Of a DNA stretch of 5,141 nt, positions 1-5,141 are shown in pieces. The DNA is from Candidatus Dojkabacteria bacterium (lineage in GTDB: Bacteria > Patescibacteriota > Dojkabacteria > B142 > WJKM01), in assembly GCA_020429465.1 (NCBI GenBank), contig JAGQLH010000089.1, positions 1-5,141 on the forward strand, read 5' to 3'. The position numbers and the translations under genes were made by a program. The notes under the pieces are model-generated. The model worked only from the letters and a program-made list of their open reading frames with translations, did no database searches and was not told the origin of the DNA. Each line of letters opens with the position of its first letter. The first letter of the stretch is position 1.

Positions 1-528
1 TTATTTCAAGATGTTGATACGCAACTCCCAGCAGGTCATGGTGTCTCAATTGAAGTTTCTGTTGATTTTTCATATGTAGGTACAGATGGACAAACTCGTT
101 ATTCTTCAGCTCGTGGGGTTTTTGATCCAAATGGAGTATTTCCAGGTGCAATCTCAAATAATCTCATGACTATAACATCTATGGGACCTGCCCAAAATAG
201 GTTTAACTTCAGAATATCAGATGTACGCTCACGATTAATCGATCCCGCATATTACACAACAAATTTCGTTACAGGCTCGGTAGAGGTTCATGGAGTTCGT
301 TTTAAACTTGTATCTGATTCAATTCAATCAGTATTTATGGATGTGGTAGTAATGAGTGGTGGGTATCAGGATATCGTACAAAGTAGAAAATTTGAAGGTA
401 CTGCCTATATCTTAAATGAAAATGGAGAAATTTTTGGTGCACAACCGTTTATTCAAGGTAGTGTTCCAGCATTCAAATCACCACCAGTATTTGACTATAT
501 CTTACGAAGCGGAACAACAATTGATTAA
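1..528 (+). CDS. Unidentified beta-rich protein, C-terminal part (5' end outside window)
   Basis: The frame is open from the first base to a TAA at 526-528 with no in-frame stop, so the gene begins upstream of the window. An ATG at 166 exists, but the preceding 55 codons read as normal protein, so it is probably internal. The visible 175 residues contain no cysteine and no membrane segment. They are rich in Ser, Gly, Asn, Asp, Val and aromatic residues, with alternating hydrophobic positions typical of beta strands (for example SVEVHGVRFKLV and SVFMDVVVMSGG), and they end in a segment FEGTAYILNENG. I do not recognise the family. The next gene, 22 bases downstream on the same strand, is a minor prepilin, so co-transcription is likely. 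A large pilin-like or pilus-associated surface protein (PilX/GspK position) is a reasonable guess. The N-terminus, which would show a prepilin leader or signal peptide, is missing, so this stays open. Confidence 0.75.
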   Translation, partial: LFQDVDTQLPAGHGVSIEVSVDFSYVGTDGQTRYSSARGVFDPNGVFPGAISNNLMTITSMGPAQNRFNFRISDVRSRLIDPAYYTTNFVTGSVEVHGVRFKLVSDSIQSVFMDVVVMSGGYQDIVQSRKFEGTAYILNENGEIFGAQPFIQGSVPAFKSPPVFDYILRSGTTID

Positions 529-550
529 TATTTAGTTTAAGACTACTTAC

Positions 551-1111
551 GTGAAAAAGATAAATCTGCCTAAATCTCTTCGAAAAGCATATTCTTTAAT
601 GGAAGTACTGGTAACACTTCTAGTTGTAAACATTCTTATACTTATGCTTTCTAATATCCTTGTTATTACCTTACGAATATCCCTTGAGATAAACGAACGC
701 TCTGCTGCTCGTGAGGAAATGAGTGATACACTAAATAGGATGAAAAGAGATATAAGAAATGCAAGGATCATTAGTGAAGACTGCCTAGGATTAAGTGGGG
801 GAGGGACATGTTCTGTTGAAAAAAGTGGTGAATCAGTTATTTGGGATACTATTACTGCTGATGGAGTTACACAAATCAGAAGACGTTCCGATACTGGTAG
901 TGGATATCAAACTAATTTCATCACAGGGGATAAACTAAACTATACAACACTCTTATTCCAAGATACTGGTGGCGGTGCATTTACAGGGCCTTCTGGAGCA
1001 TCAAAAGCAAGTATACTTATTACGATGACAGCTGACCATACACAAGAAAATATTGAGATAACAAACCTATACAGGCAAGTTGTAATTTCAACGAGAAATT
1101 ACAGTTATTAA
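551..1111 (+). CDS. Minor prepilin, PilW/GspJ-like (type IV pilin N-methylation signal)
   Basis: This 186-residue protein has a class III (prepilin) leader. A short basic 13-residue leader MKKINLPKSLRKA is followed by YSLMEVLVTLLVV, with Glu at +5 of the mature protein (residue 18) and a hydrophobic helix over about residues 15-41. PilD would cleave between Ala13 and Tyr14; the -1 residue is Ala rather than the usual Gly. After the helix, the stretch with EEMSDTLNRMKRDIRNARII resembles the PilW/GspJ/ComGF region after the N-terminal helix, which supports that assignment over PilV. The C-terminal domain is Gly/Ser/Thr-rich with two cysteines (78 and 87) that could form a disulfide. The start is GTG at 551: an in-frame stop lies at 533-535 and no upstream ATG exists. 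No clear Shine-Dalgarno sequence precedes it, so it may depend on coupling to the gene ending at 528. Its stop overlaps the stop of the opposite-strand PilV-like gene. The subtype is inferred. Confidence 0.85.
   Translation: MKKINLPKSLRKAYSLMEVLVTLLVVNILILMLSNILVITLRISLEINERSAAREEMSDTLNRMKRDIRNARIISEDCLGLSGGGTCSVEKSGESVIWDTITADGVTQIRRRSDTGSGYQTNFITGDKLNYTTLLFQDTGGGAFTGPSGASKASILITMTADHTQENIEITNLYRQVVISTRNYSY
1108..1111. other. Overlapping stop codons of two convergent genes (TTAA)
   Basis: The plus-strand PilW-like gene ends with TAA at 1109-1111 and the minus-strand PilV-like gene ends with TAA read from 1110 to 1108. The palindrome TTAA therefore terminates both genes. There is no intergenic space for a terminator, so transcripts from each side must run into the other gene unless stopped by a non-intrinsic mechanism. 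Confidence 0.95.
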
Positions 1112-1677
1112 ATTCTTCGATAGGTATCTATACGTTCACGTATTTTTTCACCCTCAATTGTATAGACTACTATCGAAGTAATCCGAAGGTTATTTGGAGA
1201 AAGATCACTAATATAATCGTTTTGGGTAGTGGTCAAAATCACTTGATGACATATTTCTAATCCTTCTCCCAAATTAGCATAATAATTACTTCCTGTGTCA
1301 CAGCTATCAGATGTTAATTCAAGATTTCCAACAACACATGTTTGCTTAACAAGACTTGATATAAAATCACCACCTGTTGTTCCATTTGAGCTACTACTAT
1401 AACATTGAATAGAGTCAGTACTATCTTCTAACCCCACTAGATCAATTGGAGAACCTGCAGCATCAAGTTGAATTTGATTTAATTCAAGTGCTTGAAGCAT
1501 AACACCCACTGATCTATCTCGAATTTCATTTTCTTTAGTAGCTTTCAATCCTCGAGATACTGTTCTAATAGCCAGTATCATTGATGTTGAAATAAGAACT
1601 AATGCAATGAGCACTTCAATAAGACCGACACCTCGTTTTAATAATCGTTTTTTATTGTCGTTCAAAGGTATTATCAT
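1108..1677 (-). CDS. Minor prepilin, PilV/GspI-like
   Basis: This 189-residue protein has a prepilin leader of 16 residues, MIIPLNDNKKRLLKRG, followed by VGLIEVLIALVLIS. This gives the canonical Gly16|Val17 cleavage site and Glu at +5 (residue 21), with a hydrophobic helix over about residues 17-38. The G-x-G-L-I-E-V-L-I-A pattern is typical of PilV/GspI-class minor pilins, which supports this subtype. The C-terminal domain carries four cysteines (92, 114, 126, 143), possibly two disulfides, and a Ser/Thr/Asn-rich loop near residues 90-105. The ATG at 1677 lies inside the end of the upstream FimT-like gene (26-base overlap) and has no clear Shine-Dalgarno sequence, so translational coupling is likely. 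It appears to be the last gene of the minus-strand pilus operon visible here. In T4P and type II secretion systems, proteins of this class join the priming or tip complex. The exact partner set is not known. Confidence 0.87.
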   Translation of the reverse strand: MIIPLNDNKKRLLKRGVGLIEVLIALVLISTSMILAIRTVSRGLKATKENEIRDRSVGVMLQALELNQIQLDAAGSPIDLVGLEDSTDSIQCYSSSSNGTTGGDFISSLVKQTCVVGNLELTSDSCDTGSNYYANLGEGLEICHQVILTTTQNDYISDLSPNNLRITSIVVYTIEGEKIRERIDTYRRI

Positions 1678-2293
1678 TTCTATTAAAATTAAAAGTTATG
1701 TCCTGATTTGTTCTAAGTGCATGACTAATCTCAACCGTACAATTAGGAAATGGATTACTATCAATATCAGTAATTAAAGAAATTGCATTCAATCTCCCAG
1801 ATACATCTTTTGTAACTAATTGAATATCACCAGTAAGATTTTCAATTAGGACTCCATAACATGTAACCGAACCATTTAGAGTGGCAGAAATTTCTATATC
1901 ATCAACAAAATTTAAAAGAACAGGTTCAGGATTAGAGCAATCATAACTAACAGGAGAGGCCTCTTTACAACTGTAGAGTTGTACAACTGGATCAAGGTTT
2001 TCATCAACTATGAGTAAGAATCCACTTGTTTGACTTGCAAATATATCTGTTATGCTATCAGGTGCAACCTGTTCAGTCCTACTTACTACATTGTTTCTAG
2101 CTTTATTTATTGTTTCACGTACAACCCCTTCAAATTGTTGTGCAGAGGAGCTTAATTCGGTACCTATTCTAAAGGATCGAACCGCTGTTAAACCTAAAGA
2201 TGCAATAACTGCAAATATTGCAATAACAATAAGAAGTTCTAAAGAACTAAAAGCATTTTTTTTATTTTTAGTTGAAGGTGAAACTTGCTGCAT
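1652..2293 (-). CDS. Minor prepilin, FimT/GspH-like
   Basis: This 213-residue protein has a 14-residue leader MQQVSPSTKNKKNA followed by FSSLELLIVIAIFAVIASLG. The +1 Phe and +5 Glu (residue 19) of a type IV prepilin are present, and the helix spans about residues 15-37. Cleavage would fall between Ala14 and Phe15, with Ala replacing the usual Gly at -1. The segment after the helix (about residues 46-72, ELSSSAQQFEGVVRETINKA and on) resembles the start of GspH/FimT domains. The C-terminal part is beta-rich with four cysteines (109, 119, 145, 185). It starts 9 bases after the pilD stop with no recognisable Shine-Dalgarno sequence, and its 3' end overlaps the next prepilin gene by 26 bases. FimT/GspH proteins are low-abundance pilins at the tip, and FimT binds DNA in some competent bacteria. 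DNA binding cannot be judged here. Confidence 0.86.
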   Translation of the reverse strand: MQQVSPSTKNKKNAFSSLELLIVIAIFAVIASLGLTAVRSFRIGTELSSSAQQFEGVVRETINKARNNVVSRTEQVAPDSITDIFASQTSGFLLIVDENLDPVVQLYSCKEASPVSYDCSNPEPVLLNFVDDIEISATLNGSVTCYGVLIENLTGDIQLVTKDVSGRLNAISLITDIDSNPFPNCTVEISHALRTNQDITFNFNRNDNTFERQ

Positions 2294-2302
2294 ACTATTA
2301 TT

Positions 2303-3136
2303 TTATAGAACTGGAAATAACCACATAAATATCTTACCTTCTAACATGGTACTAATTACTACCCCTAAAGCAATAAACGGAACAAATTGAATTAAATTAT
2401 TTTTTAATTGTTCTGATTTTAAAGCTATTTTAAGTATACCAACTGCAGCACCAAAAAACACTGATATGAAAAATACTTCTACAAGTCCTTTAATTCCGAG
2501 TAGAAATCCAACTAATCCAAATATCCAAACATCCCCCCAACCGAGTCCCTTTCCTTTAGACGCTAAAATTACCAAGGCAATTGCTCCCATACCAATAAAC
2601 CCAGCTCCTAGCTGATATATAAATTCAGTAAATGCAATCTTTGAGAAAATATACCCCCCTAATAAGTATAAAAGGACAGAAACAGAAATAATAATTACTG
2701 TATTAAGTGGTATCTCCCAATACAGATAATCATAATAGGCAAAATATATAAATATATAGGCAATACCAATTTTAAAGAAAATAATTAATAAAGGGGTTAA
2801 TGGATTACTAAACCATTTTAGAAAAAAGAGTACTGTTATTATCCCTGTTAGTAATTCAACGATAAAGAAAGAGGCTGGAATTTTGTACTTACATTTTGTA
2901 CATTTCCCTTTCTGAACAAGATACGAAAATACAGGAATGAGCTCCCAATTAGAGAGCTGTTTCATACATGAATCACAGTGGGATCGGCTAAGAAACACTT
3001 GTTTAAGATTTGTTTCACGCCTTTTTGGATCGAGTCGTGATGCCAAAGCACATAAGAAACTTCCAATGGAAGCCCCAAATACAAAAAGTAACATTACCAG
3101 GATGAAAACCATATGGCTAGGAATAGACATAGTCAA
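2303..3136 (-). CDS. pilD: Prepilin leader peptidase / N-methyltransferase (A24 family)
   Basis: This polytopic inner-membrane aspartic protease would cleave the leaders of the prepilins and usually methylates their new N-terminus. At 277 residues it is of normal length. In order it shows: a first helix with GASIGSFLCALASRL (about 21-35); a cytoplasmic domain with two Cys-x-x-Cys pairs (Cys54/57 and Cys79/82), typical of the bifunctional methylating form; several membrane helices; one catalytic Asp in AYYDYLYWEIP (Asp136); and the second in the GxGD motif as GWGD (Asp202). A late FVPFIALG segment matches the usual xPFxALG. The Asp that often follows the Pro after the first catalytic Asp is Leu here (IPLN). 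The start is uncertain: TTG at 3136 has an AGGT 6 bases upstream, while ATG at 3130, two codons on, lacks good spacing. It lies 7 bases after pilC and is followed directly by its likely substrate genes. Confidence 0.95.
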   Translation of the reverse strand: MTMSIPSHMVFILVMLLFVFGASIGSFLCALASRLDPKRRETNLKQVFLSRSHCDSCMKQLSNWELIPVFSYLVQKGKCTKCKYKIPASFFIVELLTGIITVLFFLKWFSNPLTPLLIIFFKIGIAYIFIYFAYYDYLYWEIPLNTVIIISVSVLLYLLGGYIFSKIAFTEFIYQLGAGFIGMGAIALVILASKGKGLGWGDVWIFGLVGFLLGIKGLVEVFFISVFFGAAVGILKIALKSEQLKNNLIQFVPFIALGVVISTMLEGKIFMWLFPVL

Positions 3137-3141
3137 TTGTT

Positions 3142-3146
3142 ACCTA
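3142..3146 (-). promoter_or_regulatory. Candidate ribosome binding site for pilD
   Basis: On the minus strand the sequence reads TAGGTAACAA then TTG. The AGG lies 6 bases before the TTG at 3136 and 12 bases before the ATG at 3130, so it favours the TTG start. It overlaps the TAG stop of pilC, which suggests the two genes are translated in a coupled way. It is the only reasonably placed Shine-Dalgarno-like site seen before any gene in the window, and it is short. Confidence 0.4.
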
Positions 3147-4367
3147 TATATTATTTCCAATAGTATATATCGGCAGATATATACCAACAGCAAGAAAAGC
3201 AACCAACCCTCCAACTATAACAAGAATCAGAGGTTCCATTAATTTGTTCAAATTATCACTTATTTCTGTAACTTCATCATCAAAAAATTTAGCCATATCT
3301 TCAAGAACACTATCTAATTTCCCAGTTTCCTCACCGATAGCTACCATTCGAACAATTAGAGGAGGGTAGACCTCAGAACGAGAAAGTGGAACCGCTAAAG
3401 GGACTCCATTTGAAATATCATCGAGAGAATCCTCAATAACGTTCCTAAAATGTACATTAGATAAAGCCGCAGCAACAATTTTTAACGACTTAATAATTGG
3501 AACACCACTTTTAATCAGCATCGAAAGAAGGCGAGAGAATTCTGCAATATGAATAAGGGAAATTAGATTACCAACTACTGGAAGTTTAAGAGTAATTTTG
3601 TCGAGTACAAATTTCCCTCCAGGCGTTGATTTATAGTATCGAAATCCAATTACTGCTGCAGATATTACAACAACTAATACCGTAAATCCATAAGGATCAG
3701 TCACAAAGTTACTTACATTCACCAAGAATCTTGTAATTGCTGGAAGCCCGCTTTCATCAATACCAAAATCAGCATAAAGATCTTTTACCGCAGGAATCAT
3801 ATATATCATCATCACTGCCAAAACAATACCGACAATAATAAAAATAATTGCAGGATAAATCATTGCACCTCGAATTTTTCCACGTAATATTTTCGTTTTT
3901 TCTAAGTCAAATGCGACTTTAACCAATACTTCATGCAAATTTCCACTTGCCTCACCAGCTTTTATAAGATTAATTTGCACTTCATTGTATAGCTTTGTAT
4001 TTTTCATAAATGCCTCGGATAAAGACATACCACTTTTTTGAATATCAGTTAGTACATTCTGAAGATTCTTTTGTAGTGCTTTATCTTCAGTTTGCTGAAC
4101 AATGATCTCTAGCGCTTGTACAATAGGAAGTCCCGCCCCAAGCATAGTTGCGAGCTGTTTTGAAAGTACAACTTTATTCTTCAAACTTACCTTAGGAGTA
4201 CCAGATGAAAACATCTCTCCTAGATAATTAACTTTTTCATCAATATTGAGAACTGTATAACCTTGTTCATGCAGATAAGAAGCAACATTATCCCTATGTT
4301 TTGCTTCGAGTTCTCCTGTTATTTCTTTCCTTTGTTGATCAAGAACCCTATATGTAAATAATGGCAT
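3144..4367 (-). CDS. pilC: Type IV pilus inner-membrane platform protein (GspF/PilC family)
   Basis: This 407-residue protein has the usual length and layout of PilC/GspF. A short N-terminal region begins MPLFTYRVLD (about 1-50). It is followed by a first T2SSF domain (about 65-190) containing GEASGNLHEVL (138-148), and a second T2SSF domain (about 268-390) containing GEETGKLDSVLEDMA (345-359). Membrane segments lie near 169-193, 227-243 and 376-398. PilC anchors the assembly and retraction ATPases on the cytoplasmic side of the inner membrane and passes their movement to the growing pilus. The ATG at 4367 follows the pilT stop by 13 bases with no evident Shine-Dalgarno sequence. The stop is TAG, the only non-TAA stop in the window. 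The pilT-pilC-pilD order is common in pilus loci and supports a T4P rather than a type II secretion system. Confidence 0.96.
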   Translation of the reverse strand: MPLFTYRVLDQQRKEITGELEAKHRDNVASYLHEQGYTVLNIDEKVNYLGEMFSSGTPKVSLKNKVVLSKQLATMLGAGLPIVQALEIIVQQTEDKALQKNLQNVLTDIQKSGMSLSEAFMKNTKLYNEVQINLIKAGEASGNLHEVLVKVAFDLEKTKILRGKIRGAMIYPAIIFIIVGIVLAVMMIYMIPAVKDLYADFGIDESGLPAITRFLVNVSNFVTDPYGFTVLVVVISAAVIGFRYYKSTPGGKFVLDKITLKLPVVGNLISLIHIAEFSRLLSMLIKSGVPIIKSLKIVAAALSNVHFRNVIEDSLDDISNGVPLAVPLSRSEVYPPLIVRMVAIGEETGKLDSVLEDMAKFFDDEVTEISDNLNKLMEPLILVIVGGLVAFLAVGIYLPIYTIGNNI

Positions 4368-4380
4368 CGTTGTTTATGTA

Positions 4381-5141
4381 TTACTGAAGTAAATCTTTTA
4401 ATAATCCTGGTCGAACAGTGAATTCCATTGCGGTGTCTAGTGTAACATCGCCTTTTTTCACCATTTCTGCTAAAGATTTTTCTAGTGGGAACATCCCCAC
4501 ATCTGCACCAGTTTGGATTATGTTATCTATCTGATACGTTTTACTTTCACGAATTGAGCTTCTTACTGCTGATGTACCTATTAGAATCTCACAAGCTGCT
4601 TGTCTCCCACCTTGTTTAAGTGGAACAAGGCGCTGTGAAATAACAGCAACTATTACAGAAGCGAGCTGAGTTCGAATCTGTGCTTGCGTATGTTCGGGAA
4701 ACACATCAATAATTCTATCCACCGTTTCTGCAGCAGAGTTGGTATGCAATGTTGCAAAAACGAGATGTCCAGTCTCTGCAATAGTTATAGTTGAAGCTAT
4801 TGTTTGATAATCACGCATCTCACCAACGAGAACTACATCGGGGTCCTGACGAAGAGTAGAACGTAATGCTCCTGTCCATGAAAGTGTATCTCTACCAATT
4901 TCTCTTTGATCAACCAGTGCTTGACCTTTTTGATACATATACTCAATAGGATCTTCCAGTGTAATAATATGCTTCTGTGATGACATATTAATCTCACTTA
5001 TCATTGCCGCAAGAGTAGTACTCTTACCACTACCAGTCGGTCCTGTTACTAAAACAAGTCCATGAGGAATTTTCATAAATTCATAAAGGATTTCTGGCAG
5101 ATTTAATTCATTAATTGTTTTTATTTTTGAAGGTATTAATC
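4381..5141 (-). CDS. pilT: Twitching motility / pilus retraction ATPase PilT (5' end outside window)
   Basis: This is a hexameric cytoplasmic ATPase of the GspE/PilT family that drives pilus disassembly. The visible 252 residues are the C-terminal part of a protein normally about 340-370 long. An ATG at 5076 is in frame, but the 21 codons before it read IPSKIKTINELNLPEIL and so on, matching the conserved stretch ahead of Walker A, so that ATG is internal. Seen in order are Walker A GPTGSGKST (about 5017-5043), the Asp box ITLEDPIEY, the Walker B region DPDVVLVGEMRD with the catalytic Glu (4810-4845), and the His box AETGHLVFATLHTNSA (4732-4779). The PilT-specific AIRNLIRE motif appears as AVRSSIRE (4546-4569), with two changes. 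The GEMRD form, the absence of a four-cysteine zinc site and the short C-terminus favour PilT over PilB. It heads the visible part of the minus-strand operon and is followed 13 bases later by pilC. Confidence 0.96.
   Translation of the reverse strand, partial: LIPSKIKTINELNLPEILYEFMKIPHGLVLVTGPTGSGKSTTLAAMISEINMSSQKHIITLEDPIEYMYQKGQALVDQREIGRDTLSWTGALRSTLRQDPDVVLVGEMRDYQTIASTITIAETGHLVFATLHTNSAAETVDRIIDVFPEHTQAQIRTQLASVIVAVISQRLVPLKQGGRQAACEILIGTSAVRSSIRESKTYQIDNIIQTGADVGMFPLEKSLAEMVKKGDVTLDTAMEFTVRPGLLKDLLQ

Noticed and set aside
529..550. Promoter for the PilW-like gene in the 22-base gap
   Set aside because: The gap is too short and shows no -35/-10 pair; co-transcription with the upstream gene is simpler.
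547..771. Minus-strand open frame of 74 codons opposite the PilW-like gene
   Set aside because: It lies wholly antisense to the leader and helix region of a convincing prepilin gene; its hydrophobic look arises from that overlap and it has no family features.
1092..1119. Imperfect inverted repeat as a bidirectional terminator
   Set aside because: The stem is AT-rich with a mismatch and a wobble pair, and no T-tract follows on either strand, so I did not list it as a terminator.
2052..2390. Plus-strand open frame of 112 codons
   Set aside because: It runs antisense across the FimT-like gene and the end of pilD, both well supported, and its translation resembles no protein.
2937..3242. Plus-strand open frame of 101 codons
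   Set aside because: It is antisense to the pilD N-terminus and the pilC C-terminus, both with clear family motifs.
1..5141. UGA recoded as glycine (Gracilibacteria/SR1 code)
   Set aside because: All genes are full length in the standard code with glycine from GGN codons, and end at TAA or TAG. Absence of TGA stops among seven genes is expected in AT-rich DNA and is too small a sample to mean more.
4381..5141. Assembly ATPase PilB/GspE instead of PilT
   Set aside because: There is no four-cysteine zinc motif between Walker B and the C-terminus, the GEMRD form and short C-terminal tail match PilT.

Overview
This window is part of a type IV pilus (T4P) or T4P-like assembly locus. It is AT-rich (by eye about one third G+C) and packed wall to wall with genes: no gap exceeds about 22 bases, and there are no RNA genes, insertion sequences or CRISPR arrays. 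All seven genes use the standard code, with six TAA stops and one TAG, and none needs UGA read as an amino acid. The compact layout, low G+C, weak ribosome binding sites and the style of the PilT and PilC sequences suggest a Patescibacteria/CPR-type bacterium. That placement is an inference from general resemblance, not from a search.

The right four fifths is a minus-strand operon entering from beyond base 5141. Its order of transcription is pilT (retraction ATPase, start outside the window), pilC (inner-membrane platform protein), pilD (prepilin peptidase), a FimT/GspH-like minor prepilin and a PilV/GspI-like minor prepilin. Gaps are 13, 7 and 9 bases, and the last two genes overlap by 26 bases, which points to a single transcript with coupled translation.

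The left fifth is read from the plus strand. A gene open from base 1 to 528 is the C-terminal part of a beta-rich protein I cannot name. It is followed 22 bases later by a PilW/GspJ-like minor prepilin that starts at GTG. This gene meets the PilV-like gene tail to tail, and the two stop codons share the palindrome TTAA (1108-1111).

Together, PilD would remove the short basic leaders of the prepilins, PilC would anchor the assembly machine in the membrane, and PilT would power disassembly. The three minor prepilins would form a priming or tip complex, perhaps with the unnamed protein. The assembly ATPase PilB, the major pilin and PilM/N/O are not in the window. The most notable points are the pseudopilin set split across two convergent strands, alanine instead of glycine at the cleavage site in two of three prepilins, and the unidentified partner gene at the left edge.
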